From positions 1-64,000 of IMG/VR virus record IMGVR_UViG_3300027833_000001: a DNA stretch of 64,000 nucleotides; one strand, written 5' to 3'. This stretch comes from a virus. Below, piece by piece: positions 17,314 to 26,455 of the stretch. The notes below the pieces were generated by a model. It did not search any database, was not told the DNA's origin, and saw only the letters and a list, made by a program, of their open reading frames with translations. The translations under genes were made by a program, and so were the position numbers. How positions within the stretch are numbered: the stretch's first letter is position 1; every line of letters starts with the position of its first letter.

Positions 17314-17314
17314 T

Positions 17315-18190
17315 ATGAAAATTGGATCAGACACAACCTTTGATGTATTGCGCGAAGGCGATGATATTGAACACCACAGAAACACCGTGCATGAATATGC
17401 TCAAGGATGGTGGGTAAACAAAGACGATGATATTCCTGGTGTTAAGGAAGCTATTCGATATTCAAATAAACGTGCATTAAAATTCAAAGAGCCTTATGTG
17501 ACTCCATGGTTTTCTACTGACGCTGAAGATGTGTGGTTAAAAAATATGGAAGAAAAACCAGAAATAATGGCAGACTATGGTTGGGCAGATCCAGATAATC
17601 AAATCATCTACAACTTCAATTCAAATGGATTTAGAGATGAAGAACTCACCGACTACGATGATTGTTGGCTTGCTGTAGGAGAATGTTTTACTTTTGGTTC
17701 AGGACTGCATGACGAAAATATCTGGGTAAGAAGAGTTGAAAAACATTTTGGTACAAAAATTTGGAATTTAGCACACTGTACAACTGGATTTGATTATACT
17801 TTTAGAGTAATTTTAGGGTTACTAGATGAATTGAAGCCATCTAAAGTATTAGTGTTAGAACCAGTTCCAATAACTCGGGAAGTTTATGTAGACGGTAAAC
17901 CAGAATGGCCAGGGGATTGGTCAGACGATCACTGGATGAGAAATATTGCTGGTGACAAAGTAGAACGCTATGTTTCCAGAGTAAAAAATTATTTTGCATT
18001 GAAGCATTTTTTAGAATCACGAGGAGTAGAACTTGTTTTCGTATCCTCAGATGAAAGACATAACATGGCAATGCAATCATGGGAAGAAAAGAGTAGTGGT
18101 TTCGGTGCGGCAGCCAGAGATTTGATGCATCCGGGAAATCACTTTCACGAATTATTATTACAACATTGGAAGAAAAAACTTGGAGAATAA
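17315..18190 (+). CDS. SGNH-hydrolase-like protein with Cys at the nucleophile position
   Basis: 291 aa. AVGECFTFGSG at 120-130 aligns with the block I nucleophile motif of SGNH/GDSL hydrolases (typically GCSFTFG), but the serine is replaced by C124. INLxG-like block (IWNLAHCTTGFD) and the C-terminal DLMHPGNHFH, the DxxH catalytic pair, are present. NGFRDEEL before block I is typical of phage and marine bacterial SGNH proteins. It is a putative esterase or acyltransferase, or a thiol variant. Two other SGNH-like genes lie at 23534 and 32344. Confidence 0.62.
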   Translation: MKIGSDTTFDVLREGDDIEHHRNTVHEYAQGWWVNKDDDIPGVKEAIRYSNKRALKFKEPYVTPWFSTDAEDVWLKNMEEKPEIMADYGWADPDNQIIYNFNSNGFRDEELTDYDDCWLAVGECFTFGSGLHDENIWVRRVEKHFGTKIWNLAHCTTGFDYTFRVILGLLDELKPSKVLVLEPVPITREVYVDGKPEWPGDWSDDHWMRNIAGDKVERYVSRVKNYFALKHFLESRGVELVFVSSDERHNMAMQSWEEKSSGFGAAARDLMHPGNHFHELLLQHWKKKLGE

Positions 18191-18194
18191 ATTA

Positions 18195-18467
18195 ATGAAG
18201 AAGAATGATATAATTTCAGTAGTGACAGCGGCAGGTGAGTTTATTGGTAAATTTGAGGATGAAGACACTTCAAGATTAACTATCAATGATCCTCGTATGC
18301 TGATCAATACACCAGAAGGTATGGGATTTGCTAGAGGTGTTTGTGTGAGTGGCGTAGAAAATCCTAATTCAATGGCTTTTTACACAGGTGGTATCGTTTT
18401 CGTTGCGCCCACAAATGAAGACATTCAGAAGTCATATAGACAAGCAGTTAGCGGCATAATCACATAG
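18195..18467 (+). CDS. Sm-like (Hfq/LSm-fold) phage protein
   Basis: 90 aa from the ATG at 18195 (an upstream in-frame start at 18180 would overlap the previous gene; GGAG at 18181-18184 favours 18195). DIISVVTAAGEFIGKFEDED followed by LTINDPRML has the Sm1 strand pattern. An Sm-like protein of putative cyanophage origin is known structurally, and this sequence resembles my memory of it. It may form an RNA-binding ring that modulates phage or host RNA. Confidence 0.6.
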   Translation: MKKNDIISVVTAAGEFIGKFEDEDTSRLTINDPRMLINTPEGMGFARGVCVSGVENPNSMAFYTGGIVFVAPTNEDIQKSYRQAVSGIIT

Positions 18468-18478
18468 GGTAGATACAC

Positions 18479-20278
18479 ATGGCAAAGCAAGAATATTTAG
18501 GACTACAGATAGATCCATCGCGGGATAGTCTATTCGATAAACTGGGACTGGCGCGACTGAAAGAAAGTTATATGCGGGATGACGAAGATAGTCCTCAACA
18601 GAGATTTGCCTATGTAAGTAAGCAGTTCGCTAGTAATCCAGAACACGCGCAAAGATTGTATGAATATAGCAGTAAGCATTGGCTATCATACTCTACACCA
18701 ATTCTATCTTATGGTAAATCAAAGAAAGGTATGCCAATATCATGCTTTTTAAATTACATCAACGACACTGCGGAGGGATTGGTTGAGAATTTATCGGAAA
18801 CAAACTGGCTTAGTATGCTCGGCGGTGGTGTGGGGATCGGTTTTGGTATCCGTGCTGCCGATGACAAATCTGTTGGCGTCATGCCTCATCTTAAAACCTA
18901 CGACTCAAGTAGTCTCGCATATCGACAAGGAAAAACTAGACGAGGAAGTTATGCCGCATACCTCGATATCAGTCATCCAGACATTACCATGTTTTTGGAA
19001 ATGCGTAAAGGCACCGGTGATCAGAATGTTCGATGTTTGAATCTGCACCACGGTGTCAATGTAACAGATCGATTTATGGATGTCATAGAACGATGTATGT
19101 TGGACCCCGAGGCTGATGATGGTTGGAATCTATGTGACCCACACACGGGTGAAGTCAGAGAGACAGTATCAGCAAAAGCATTATGGCAAAGAATATTAGA
19201 AATGCGAATGGAAACTGGTGAACCCTACATTCACTACATCGATACTAGTAACAGACATTTGAATCAGTTTCAAAAAGATTTGGGACTAAAGATACACCAG
19301 AGTAATCTATGCTCAGAGATTATCTTACCTACAAACAAAGACAGAACAGCCGTATGCTGTTTATCATCTGTCAACTTAGAACACTATGACGCTTGGAGTA
19401 AGGATAGCTTATTTCTAAGAGACATGGCTGAAATGTTGGACAATGTATTGCAATTCTTTATTGATAATGCACCAGCTGAAGTGAGTCGAGCAGTATTTTC
19501 GGCAACACAAGAGCGTAGTATTGGCATAGGTGCCTTAGGCTTTCACGCTTACTTACAGAAGAAAGGACTACCATGGGAAAGCGCACTAACAACTGGTGCT
19601 AATCTCAGGATGTTCAAACTAATAAGGAGTAGATTAGATGAAGCAAACATTCAACTTGGCACGGAACGAGGTGAAGCTATTGATGCAAGAGGCACCGGAA
19701 GACGGTTTAGTCATGTTATGGCTATTGCTCCCAATGCTAGTAGTAGCATTATTATGGGAAACACTTCTCCGTCTATTGAACCCTATCGTGCAAATGCTTA
19801 CAGACAGGATACCATCAGTGGAGCGTTTCTCAATAAGAATAAGCATTTGGATATCCTTATTAAGGATAAAATTAAAGATGATCCTAAGCTGGACTATGAA
19901 GAAATTTGGTCGTCAATAATTGCCAATGATGGATCAGCACAGCACCTCAAATGTCTTGATGAAAATGAGAAGTTAGTGTATAAGACTGCAATGGAGATAG
20001 ACCAGAGATGGGTGATTGAACACGCATCAAAACGTCAAGCATTTATCGACCAAGCACAGTCACTTAACCTGTTCTTTAGACCTGATGTAAATATCAAGTA
20101 CCTTCATGCAGTACATTTCCTAGCATGGAAACAAGGACTGAAGACATTATATTATTGCCGTTCAGAGAAACTTGGTAAAGCCGATAAGGTAGCCAATCGA
20201 ATTGAGCGCAGAATTACGAAAGAACTTGACATGACCGCACTAGCAAATGACGAAGAATGTCTGGCATGTGAAGGTTGA
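18479..20278 (+). CDS. nrdA: Class I ribonucleotide reductase alpha subunit
   Basis: 599 aa, shorter than E. coli NrdA (761 aa) because the N-terminal ATP-cone is missing, so the dATP off-switch is probably lost. It reduces NDPs to dNDPs. Visible residues: active-site CxE in SNLCSEI; the redox cysteines in PISCFLN and CCLSSVNL; the radical-transfer tyrosine pair in TLYYCRS; and a C-terminal CLAC that accepts electrons from glutaredoxin. SMLGGGVGIGFG is the typical glycine-rich loop. The partner NrdB is at 21127. Confidence 0.93.
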   Translation: MAKQEYLGLQIDPSRDSLFDKLGLARLKESYMRDDEDSPQQRFAYVSKQFASNPEHAQRLYEYSSKHWLSYSTPILSYGKSKKGMPISCFLNYINDTAEGLVENLSETNWLSMLGGGVGIGFGIRAADDKSVGVMPHLKTYDSSSLAYRQGKTRRGSYAAYLDISHPDITMFLEMRKGTGDQNVRCLNLHHGVNVTDRFMDVIERCMLDPEADDGWNLCDPHTGEVRETVSAKALWQRILEMRMETGEPYIHYIDTSNRHLNQFQKDLGLKIHQSNLCSEIILPTNKDRTAVCCLSSVNLEHYDAWSKDSLFLRDMAEMLDNVLQFFIDNAPAEVSRAVFSATQERSIGIGALGFHAYLQKKGLPWESALTTGANLRMFKLIRSRLDEANIQLGTERGEAIDARGTGRRFSHVMAIAPNASSSIIMGNTSPSIEPYRANAYRQDTISGAFLNKNKHLDILIKDKIKDDPKLDYEEIWSSIIANDGSAQHLKCLDENEKLVYKTAMEIDQRWVIEHASKRQAFIDQAQSLNLFFRPDVNIKYLHAVHFLAWKQGLKTLYYCRSEKLGKADKVANRIERRITKELDMTALANDEECLACEG

Positions 20279-20292
20279 TAGTTTCGACTTTT

Positions 20293-20910
20293 ATGAAATT
20301 ATACATATCAGTACCAGCAGAAAAAAGAATTGCAGTAGTTGTTTCTGGTGGTTGGGATAGCGCCTGTCTTTGGTATATGGTAAAGAGTATTTGTCTCAAA
20401 AGAGGACAAGAATGTACTGCTTACACCGTACCTAAAATAGATGGCGCTGAACATTATGCCAACCTCGTATTGAAATGGGCAAGTGAGAAGTTAGGATATG
20501 GATTTGAGCCTACCCGCATTGTCGGTAAGATAACCTCAGAAAATCCTTCAGACTACGTAACGAGTGGCGCACATGAAATTTTTGATAAGGGATACGCAGA
20601 CTATCTCTTTAATGGAATGAATGCATACCCACCAAATCAAAGGGAAATGATGCCATCTGGCTATCCAATGCCCAATGATAGGTTTACACCAACAGAGAAT
20701 GAACGTAAATATGTAGGACATCCGTTCGCAGATTTAACAAAAGATCAGACCATACAGTTAGGCTTTGAATTAGGCATAGCAGAAGATATTATGCCTATTA
20801 CACATAGCTGTACAGAACAAGATCGTGGTCGATGTAATGATTGTTGGTGGTGCAAGGAGCGTGAATGGGGTTTTAATCAAATAGGCAAAAAGGACAAAGG
20901 AAATGAGTAA
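20293..20910 (+). CDS. QueC-like PP-loop ATPase (7-cyano-7-deazaguanine synthase-like)
   Basis: 205 aa from ATG 20293 (a TTG at 20275 overlapping the nrdA stop is an alternative). SGGWDSA at 18-24 is the PP-loop that adenylates a carboxylate. The C-terminal cysteine group (HSC, then RCNDCWWCKERE) is the zinc site typical of QueC, which makes preQ0. PreQ0 feeds queuosine in tRNA or, in some phages, deazaguanine bases in DNA. FolE, QueD and QueE are not in this window, so they may come from elsewhere in the genome or the host. Confidence 0.72.
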   Translation: MKLYISVPAEKRIAVVVSGGWDSACLWYMVKSICLKRGQECTAYTVPKIDGAEHYANLVLKWASEKLGYGFEPTRIVGKITSENPSDYVTSGAHEIFDKGYADYLFNGMNAYPPNQREMMPSGYPMPNDRFTPTENERKYVGHPFADLTKDQTIQLGFELGIAEDIMPITHSCTEQDRGRCNDCWWCKEREWGFNQIGKKDKGNE

Positions 20911-21115
20911 AGTTTTAATTAAGAGCAGGGATGATTGCCGTTATTGTAGTGATGCGAAAATGTTTTTAGAAGGCATGGAAGTAGAGTACGAAGAACAGCA
21001 CCAAGCAGAGGGAACAGTCCCCCAAATCTCCATTGGAGATTACCAAATAGGCGGATATAACGACCTAGTGGAGTTCGCCACAACAAACGATTTTGATCAA
21101 CTAATTAACCAATAA
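20903..21115 (+). CDS. Glutaredoxin
   Basis: 70 aa, small glutaredoxin size. The active site CRYC is at 12-15, the cis-proline in TVPQI near 43, and the GGYNDL glutathione-binding turn near 52. Lying between nrdA and nrdB, it is the probable reductant of the NrdA C-terminal cysteines, as T4 NrdC is. ATG overlaps the QueC-like gene by 8 bases. Confidence 0.88.
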   Translation: MSKVLIKSRDDCRYCSDAKMFLEGMEVEYEEQHQAEGTVPQISIGDYQIGGYNDLVEFATTNDFDQLINQ

Positions 21116-21126
21116 GGAAGCAATAA

Positions 21127-22107
21127 ATGTCACCAAAGCTAGGACTTCAGGACAAGAGAGAGTATTTTAAACCATTTAACTACCCATGGGCGTATGATGC
21201 ATGGCTTAAACATGAGCAATCACATTGGTTGCACACTGAAGTTCCAATGTCAGAAGATGTAAAAGACTGGAAGAATAAACTGACTGACTCAGAGAAGGGA
21301 TTCCTTACAAACATCTTTAGATTCTTTACTCAGGGTGATATCGATGTAGCAAGTGGATACGTAGATAACTATCTACCACACTTTCCACAACCAGAAGTAA
21401 GAATGATGCTTATGGGTTTTGCCGCACGGGAAGCACTCCACGTAGCCGCGTATAGTCATTTGATTGAGACTCTTGGTATGCCAGAGTCAACTTACAATGA
21501 GTTTCTTGAATATCAAGCCATGGCAGACAAGCACGAATACTTTAAAGAACTCTCAGCCGCAAATGGTGACAGAGCAAGCATCGCTACCAACATTGCGGCA
21601 TTCAGTGCATTCACTGAGGGTATGCAGTTGTTCTCCTCATTCATTATGCTACTGAACTTCCCAAGACATGGTAAGATGAAGGGTATGGGGCAGATCATTA
21701 CATGGTCAATCGTAGATGAGACAATGCACGCCGAGTCCATGATCAAGTTGTTTAGATCGTACATCGATGAGAACTTGGACATCTGGAACGATGATACAAA
21801 GGGCAAGATATACACTATAGCTGAAAAGATGGTAGAACTTGAAGATAAGTTCATCGACTTAGCATTTGCTATGGGTCCAATGGAAGGGTTGACCTCAGAA
21901 GAAGTCAAAAAGTATATCAGATATATTGCTGACCGTAGATTGATTAGTTTAGGCATGAGAGGAATCTTCAAAGTTAAGAAGAATCCAGTGCCATGGGTAG
22001 AAGAGATGATCAATGCTCCTACTCATACAAATTTCTTTGAGAACAGAAGCACAGACTACGCCCGTGGCGCCCTTGGCGGTGATTGGGCAGATGTGTGGGC
22101 AGCCTAA
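21127..22107 (+). CDS. nrdB: Class I ribonucleotide reductase beta subunit
   Basis: 326 aa. It houses the diiron centre and stable radical used by NrdA. Metal ligands are visible in REALHVAAYSHL (ExxH with the radical Tyr following) and DETMHAE (ExxH). A Tyr is present at the position of E. coli Y122, so a class Ia tyrosyl radical is likely. It follows the glutaredoxin by 11 bases with GGAAG as RBS. Confidence 0.93.
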   Translation: MSPKLGLQDKREYFKPFNYPWAYDAWLKHEQSHWLHTEVPMSEDVKDWKNKLTDSEKGFLTNIFRFFTQGDIDVASGYVDNYLPHFPQPEVRMMLMGFAAREALHVAAYSHLIETLGMPESTYNEFLEYQAMADKHEYFKELSAANGDRASIATNIAAFSAFTEGMQLFSSFIMLLNFPRHGKMKGMGQIITWSIVDETMHAESMIKLFRSYIDENLDIWNDDTKGKIYTIAEKMVELEDKFIDLAFAMGPMEGLTSEEVKKYIRYIADRRLISLGMRGIFKVKKNPVPWVEEMINAPTHTNFFENRSTDYARGALGGDWADVWAA

Positions 22108-22275
22108 ATGAAGAAGCTATCTTATCTCTGGAAAATCTGGGCAATGTCTTTAGGTGAGAAAGCATCTGAAGACTCTAAGGAAGCCGATAGAGTAGCCCTC
22201 ATACGTACAGTTGTAGTACTTGTTAATTTCATCACTTGTTTTTTTATTATTGCAGGAAATATACATAATTGGTAA
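22108..22275 (+). CDS. 55-aa membrane protein
   Basis: ATG starts directly after the nrdB stop. The product has a charged N-terminal half (LWKIWAMSLGEKASED) and a hydrophobic segment at ~31-50 (LIRTVVVLVNFITCFFIIAG). Small proteins of this form follow nrdB-like or membrane genes in marine T4-like phages. Single-pass inner-membrane protein of unknown role. Confidence 0.6.
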   Translation: MKKLSYLWKIWAMSLGEKASEDSKEADRVALIRTVVVLVNFITCFFIIAGNIHNW

Positions 22276-22282
22276 CATACAT

Positions 22283-22693
22283 ATGAACGAGAAGTACATT
22301 AAGTATTTTCACACTATTGCTTTAGAGACAGCAATGCTCTCTACCGCTACAAAGCTAAAGGTAGGGTGCATTATCGTAAAAGGTACTCGCATCCTATCTA
22401 TTGGCTACAATGGCACACCAGCTGGCTGGGATAACGAATGTGAAGTAAACGGAAAGACCAAGCCAGAAGTACTCCATGCAGAAGCAAATGCATTGATGAA
22501 ACTGGCACAGTCAACGGAAAGTTCAAAAGATGCGGTATTGTTCATCACGCATTTTCCCTGTATAGAATGTGCTAAACTAATTTACCAAGCAGGCATATCT
22601 AAAGTTTATTATGGACAATTTTATGAAGCATCGAAAGGATGCGGTGAATCTTTTTTAAAGAAGGCAGGGATAGAACTATATGCAAAAACCTAA
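22283..22693 (+). CDS. cd: dCMP deaminase
   Basis: 136 aa from ATG 22283; the frame is open upstream to 22220 but that would overlap the membrane protein gene. It converts dCMP to dUMP for ThyX. The zinc site is complete: H65-A-E67 and PCIEC with C93 and C96. GYNGTPAGWDN at 41-51 is the conserved substrate loop of dCMP deaminases. Its last codons overlap the next gene by 14 bases. Confidence 0.88.
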   Translation: MNEKYIKYFHTIALETAMLSTATKLKVGCIIVKGTRILSIGYNGTPAGWDNECEVNGKTKPEVLHAEANALMKLAQSTESSKDAVLFITHFPCIECAKLIYQAGISKVYYGQFYEASKGCGESFLKKAGIELYAKT

Positions 22694-22877
22694 AACATTA
22701 GAATGTATGGAATGCGATGCAGTGTTCGATATTAAACACGAAATGTCAGAAACCCATTACACACCACAATATTGCGTATTTTGTGGTGAACACTTAGAGA
22801 TCGAACTGAGTTTACCCACAGAGGATGAATTCGATGAGTTTGATGATAATTCAATTGACCTAGAACAGGAATGGTAG
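22680..22877 (+). CDS. Small zinc-ribbon protein
   Basis: 65 aa. Two CxxC knuckles, CMEC (C9/C12) and CVFC (C32/C35), form a likely zinc ribbon; the rest is strongly acidic (EDEFDEFDD). Such proteins can act as transcription cofactors or DNA mimics. No specific assignment. Confidence 0.65.
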   Translation: MQKPKTLECMECDAVFDIKHEMSETHYTPQYCVFCGEHLEIELSLPTEDEFDEFDDNSIDLEQEW

Positions 22878-22886
22878 GAGAAACCA

Positions 22887-23333
22887 ATGAAGGACTTTTT
22901 AAGAATAGTAGGATTTGTTATCATAGGAATGTGGATTGGTGCGGCATACGGCACACCAAATGCAGAGATTTACGATTTTCCAATCACAAGAGTTATTGAT
23001 GGAGACACCGTAGCATTTGAAGCATCATTCTTACCAGCACCATTGAAGCAAGAGTTGTCTATACGAGTATATGGAGTGGACACACCTGAGAAATCTTGGC
23101 GCGGGTCATGCGACTATGAGAAAGATTTAGGTGAGCAAGCATCCAAATTTACAGAGAATATGCTGTTTCATGGCGAGAAAGATATCAAAGTAATGATTAT
23201 GAAATGGGACAAGTTTGGTGGTAGAGTATTGGGTGATGTGATCGTTGATGGTGTGTCTCTCAGAGAAGCACTATTGGAAAATGGTTACGCAAGAGAATAT
23301 TTTGGAGACAAGAAGGAATCATGGTGTGAGTAA
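22887..23333 (+). CDS. Exported staphylococcal-nuclease-like protein (SNase/thermonuclease fold)
   Basis: 148 aa. An N-terminal hydrophobic segment (~5-22) is a signal peptide or anchor. The SNase core is complete: VIDGDTV (36-42) with calcium aspartates D38/D40, R60, DTPE with E68, and R113 in DKFGGRVLGD, aligning with R35, E43 and R87 of the S. aureus enzyme. A secreted nuclease could degrade DNA in the periplasm, for example from superinfecting phage, or recycle nucleotides. GGAG RBS upstream. Confidence 0.85.
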   Translation: MKDFLRIVGFVIIGMWIGAAYGTPNAEIYDFPITRVIDGDTVAFEASFLPAPLKQELSIRVYGVDTPEKSWRGSCDYEKDLGEQASKFTENMLFHGEKDIKVMIMKWDKFGGRVLGDVIVDGVSLREALLENGYAREYFGDKKESWCE

Positions 23334-23541
23334 AGGTAGCAAACAGAGACCCACTTCCAAAGAAGCCTTTGATAAGAACTACGAGATTATCTTTAACAAA
23401 AAGGCAATGGACCAATTAAAAGTCGATTTGGAAAATAGTGAGAAAAACTATAAGATCATTCAACAAGATCAAACGGAACTTAACGGTGACGGCAACAGAG
23501 AGCGTGGTAGATACGGGGAAGACGAGTCTGTAGATGAATAG
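23326..23541 (+). CDS. Small charged hypothetical protein, GTG start
   Basis: 71 aa from GTG 23326, chosen because AAGGAA lies at the right distance and the longer frame from 23245 would run inside the nuclease gene. Highly hydrophilic, Lys/Glu/Asp-rich, helical in the middle (DQLKVDLENSEKNYKII). No motif recognised. Overlaps its neighbours by 8 bases on each side. Confidence 0.5.
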   Translation: MSKGSKQRPTSKEAFDKNYEIIFNKKAMDQLKVDLENSEKNYKIIQQDQTELNGDGNRERGRYGEDESVDE

Positions 23542-24316
23542 ACTCTTTACTTTTGGCTGTAGCTTTACACACTATCACTGGCAAACTTGGGTAGATTCTA
23601 TTGCAGATCAATTTGATAAAACCTATAATTGGGGTATGCCAGGTTCTGGTAATCAGTCGATAGCAATAAGACTCACACAGTGCCACAAGTCATTTAATAT
23701 TACCAAAGATGATACTGTTCTTATCATGTGGACAAATATCTCAAGAGAAGATAGATGGTCAACTAACGGTTGGGAATGTGCTGGTAACATATCATCGCCT
23801 AAACATAAAAAACTTCCAGATATTGAAGATTTACAATGGTATGCCCTAAGAGACTATTCAACGATAACAAATACAGTATGGTTGTTAAATCATTTGGGAT
23901 GTAAGCATGAAATGTATAGCATGGTACCCTATTACCAAGCAGACCAGTATGAAGATGGACCAATATATGATAGAGGTAAAACTATATCAAATGTTTTTGG
24001 AAATGAGTTAGAACAAATCAAACCAAGTGTACTAGATGTCTTATACAATGGTATATGGCCACAAGACAGAAGAGATATGCACCCTTATCCAAGTGAACAT
24101 TTAAAATATATGGACCTAGTATCATCATATACACCATCTGAATCTGCAAGAAAAATAGCATACGAACAAGATATATGGATCAAAGACAAAATAGAAAGTT
24201 TTGGTAATAGTAAGAAGATGCTAGGTGTAGATGAACTATCTAAAATTAGAGAGAATAAGAAAAACCATAGAACAGCCATGGTTGGCTTACAGCATTATGA
24301 ATTAGTATCCTACTAG
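23534..24316 (+). CDS. SGNH-hydrolase-like protein
   Basis: 260 aa. LFTFGCSFTHY at 4-14 is SGNH block I with nucleophile S10; NWGMPGSGNQS near 33-43 is block II/III-like (Gly, Asn); and DMHPYPSEH near 184-192 offers the DxxH-like catalytic pair. No signal peptide, so it is cytoplasmic. Substrates of such phage proteins are unknown; acyl-ester hydrolysis or glycan acyl transfer are typical of the fold. Confidence 0.68.
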   Translation: MNRLFTFGCSFTHYHWQTWVDSIADQFDKTYNWGMPGSGNQSIAIRLTQCHKSFNITKDDTVLIMWTNISREDRWSTNGWECAGNISSPKHKKLPDIEDLQWYALRDYSTITNTVWLLNHLGCKHEMYSMVPYYQADQYEDGPIYDRGKTISNVFGNELEQIKPSVLDVLYNGIWPQDRRDMHPYPSEHLKYMDLVSSYTPSESARKIAYEQDIWIKDKIESFGNSKKMLGVDELSKIRENKKNHRTAMVGLQHYELVSY

Positions 24317-24319
24317 CAC

Positions 24320-24327
24320 TATAAATA
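24320..24327 (+). promoter_or_regulatory. T4-type late promoter box TATAAATA
   Basis: TATAAATAGT in the 40-base gap after the SGNH-like gene; predicted start near 24333, 24 nt before the ATG at 24357. Confidence 0.6.
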
Positions 24328-24356
24328 GTAGTATCATTAATTATTATGGTGCTATT

Positions 24357-24695
24357 ATGGCAGTGAAGAAAAAGAAGCGCAAGGCAAAAGAACCCAAAGT
24401 ACACCGAGTGTACTGTACATATTTCCCAGACGGTAAATACTACATCGGGTACTCTTGTAAGACAGAAAAACTTTATGAAAAGTATTTTGGTAGTTCTAAG
24501 TATGTTACCGAGTACGAAGGTGATCTAAAGAAAGAGACTCTAGCAACATATACGCAAAAGTCTTATGCTAAGATGCAAGAATTTTTATTGCAATGGCAAC
24601 AGAGAGAAGACCCCAATTGCCTAAACGATATGTTGAATATCAGATTGCGAAGGAGTCACCTCTCCGATTTTAAACCAATTAAGTGGAAACCATAA
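24357..24695 (+). CDS. Small basic protein with degenerate GIY-YIG-like N-terminus
   Basis: 112 aa. After a Lys-rich start, HRVYCTYFPDGKYYIGYS (residues ~16-33) and KYFGSSK resemble the GIY...YIG motif of GIY-YIG nucleases (strand-turn-strand, then the YFGSS loop). GIY is replaced by VYC and the downstream catalytic Arg/Glu cannot be placed with confidence. It may be a homing-nuclease relative or a non-catalytic derivative. Confidence 0.5.
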   Translation: MAVKKKKRKAKEPKVHRVYCTYFPDGKYYIGYSCKTEKLYEKYFGSSKYVTEYEGDLKKETLATYTQKSYAKMQEFLLQWQQREDPNCLNDMLNIRLRRSHLSDFKPIKWKP

Positions 24696-25667
24696 ATGGC
24701 ATTTTTATTACTACTCATAACCTCAGCACTAGCAGTATCATTTGTAGCTGGCTGGTTCTCAATTGTAGGATTGATGGCTATATTTCCAACAGCCGCATTC
24801 TCTATCATGGTTATGGGCATTGTATTAGAGATAGCAAAACTAGTAACCGCTTCTTGGTTGTATCGTAACTGGCAAAAAGCTGGTTATATCATGCGTACAT
24901 ATTTCACAACAGCAGTCATAGTTTTATCAGTAATAACCTCAATGGGTATCTTCGGATATCTTTCTAAAGCACACATCGAACAGACCGTATTGACGGGAGG
25001 TGGCAATGCCTTACAAATCTCCAATTTGGAAAGAAAGATTGTTGTTGAAGAGAATAAGATTACAACAGCACAGCGCCAAACTGACCAGCTTAATACGGCA
25101 GTTGAAACCCTCATTGACTACGATAGAATACGAGGTAGGGGTGGTGCTACAGCGTTACGTAAAGCACAAGAACCAGAAAGGGCATCGCTCAGTCAGTCAA
25201 TTGACACATCGATAGAGACAATTGAGACATACCAAGAAGAACTATTACCACTCAAGACAAGTAAAATACTACTGGAAGCAGAGGTAGGTCCCCTAAAGTA
25301 CATAGCAGAATTAATATATGGTGAATCTAGTACAGAAGTACTTGACAGGGCTGTGAGATTTGTTATAATGATGCTTGTATTTGTATTTGATCCATTGGCA
25401 ATCCTGCTTGTGATCGCGGCTAACATGAATATTATGGAGCGTAGAGGTGAAAGCATTACTTTTATTGGCGAAAAAGATTTTGAGAAAACTGAAGAAAATT
25501 TCGGAATTGGACCCGAATCACCCAGACCCCCGCCTACATTTACTGGGAATTCAGAAGAACAACCCTCATTTACCGAAGATGACACAGAGCAGTTCAAGCG
25601 ACTCGACCGAGGTCTGAGGAAAAAGATGGAATGGATAATAGACAAGAAACCTGAAGAAAAGACTTGA
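24696..25667 (+). CDS. Multi-pass membrane protein with internal coiled coil
   Basis: 323 aa. Hydrophobic segments at ~1-22, 26-48 and 68-88 are followed by a ~110-residue coiled-coil region (ERKIVVEENKITTAQRQ onwards), a further membrane segment at ~222-246 (FVIMMLVFVFDPLAILLVIAA) and a polar, Pro-rich cytoplasmic tail. The FVFDPLAILLVIAAN block recurs in membrane proteins of marine T4-like phages. Function unknown. The ATG follows the upstream stop without a gap. Confidence 0.7.
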   Translation: MAFLLLLITSALAVSFVAGWFSIVGLMAIFPTAAFSIMVMGIVLEIAKLVTASWLYRNWQKAGYIMRTYFTTAVIVLSVITSMGIFGYLSKAHIEQTVLTGGGNALQISNLERKIVVEENKITTAQRQTDQLNTAVETLIDYDRIRGRGGATALRKAQEPERASLSQSIDTSIETIETYQEELLPLKTSKILLEAEVGPLKYIAELIYGESSTEVLDRAVRFVIMMLVFVFDPLAILLVIAANMNIMERRGESITFIGEKDFEKTEENFGIGPESPRPPPTFTGNSEEQPSFTEDDTEQFKRLDRGLRKKMEWIIDKKPEEKT

Positions 25668-25692
25668 CAAGTGGTTAATATGGTGCTATACT
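25664..25692 (+). promoter_or_regulatory. Sigma-70 promoter
   Basis: TTGACA (25664-25669), 17-bp spacer, TATACT (25687-25692), preceded by AAAAGAC as at several other promoters here. Reads into the gene at 25719. Confidence 0.8.
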
Positions 25693-25718
25693 AAGTCAAA
25701 ATATAGCGAGGTTTATAT

Positions 25719-26042
25719 ATGATGAATTTTAGTGGTTCTTTACGCTATGATATGAACGGTCGTAAGCGTAAAGCATACAAGAAGAACAACCCAACTGTTA
25801 AGAAAGCAAAGCCCATCAAATCTACTAAAGAATTAGTACAGAATCCCATACAACAGCGTATTGAAGATGAGCGTAAGAAGTATCCATCTATGAACGATAT
25901 GCACGGCACTGGTGGTCAGAAGAATCACCTATGGGAAAAAGAGAAGCTGGATATCAGTCAAGGCTACACTGTAGCACCTGCATATAACAAGGGTGCTTAT
26001 CAAGTGATAGGCAAATCAAGCATCAAGGACATTGGCAAATGA
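25719..26042 (+). CDS. Small basic hypothetical protein
   Basis: 107 aa; N-terminal half Lys/Arg/Asn-rich (RKRKAYKKNNPTVKKAK), C-terminal half with Gly, Tyr and His. Probably nucleic-acid-associated. It is the first gene behind its own sigma-70 promoter, so early expression is likely. Overlaps the next gene by 4 bases. Confidence 0.55.
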   Translation: MMNFSGSLRYDMNGRKRKAYKKNNPTVKKAKPIKSTKELVQNPIQQRIEDERKKYPSMNDMHGTGGQKNHLWEKEKLDISQGYTVAPAYNKGAYQVIGKSSIKDIGK

Positions 26043-26455
26043 TAGTAGGATTTACCTGCTCGGCATTTGATCTGCTTCATGCAGGACACGTACAAATGTT
26101 AAGAGATGCAAAACAACAATGTGAATTTCTGGTGTGTGGATTACAAGTTGATCCTCGTATCGACAGACCAGAGAAGAATAGCCCAATCCAATCCGTAGTG
26201 GAGAGGTATACTCAATTGAAGGCTATTCGCTATGTGGATGAAATAATTCCATATAGTACTGAAAAAGACTTAGAGGACATATTATCCATGTATTCATTGG
26301 ATGTAAGAATTCTAGGGGAAGAGTATAGAGAAAAGGACTTTACAGGTAAAGATATCTGCAAACAGCGTGATATCACCCTGTATTTTAATAAGCGGGATCA
26401 CCGCTTTTCAACCAGCGACCTACGTAGTCGCGTATGTACAGAAGGAATTATATAA
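26039..26455 (+). CDS. Cytidylyltransferase-like protein (TagD/RfaE type)
   Basis: 138 aa, matching glycerol-3-phosphate cytidylyltransferase size (~130 aa). H-A-G-H at 14-17 is the nucleotide-binding motif, and RFSTSDLRSRV near 124-134 the (S/T)SxxxR signature. It would couple CTP or ATP to a phosphorylated small molecule (glycerol-P, heptose-P or similar). No transferase using such a product is adjacent. ATGA overlap with the preceding gene. Confidence 0.75.
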   Translation: MIVGFTCSAFDLLHAGHVQMLRDAKQQCEFLVCGLQVDPRIDRPEKNSPIQSVVERYTQLKAIRYVDEIIPYSTEKDLEDILSMYSLDVRILGEEYREKDFTGKDICKQRDITLYFNKRDHRFSTSDLRSRVCTEGII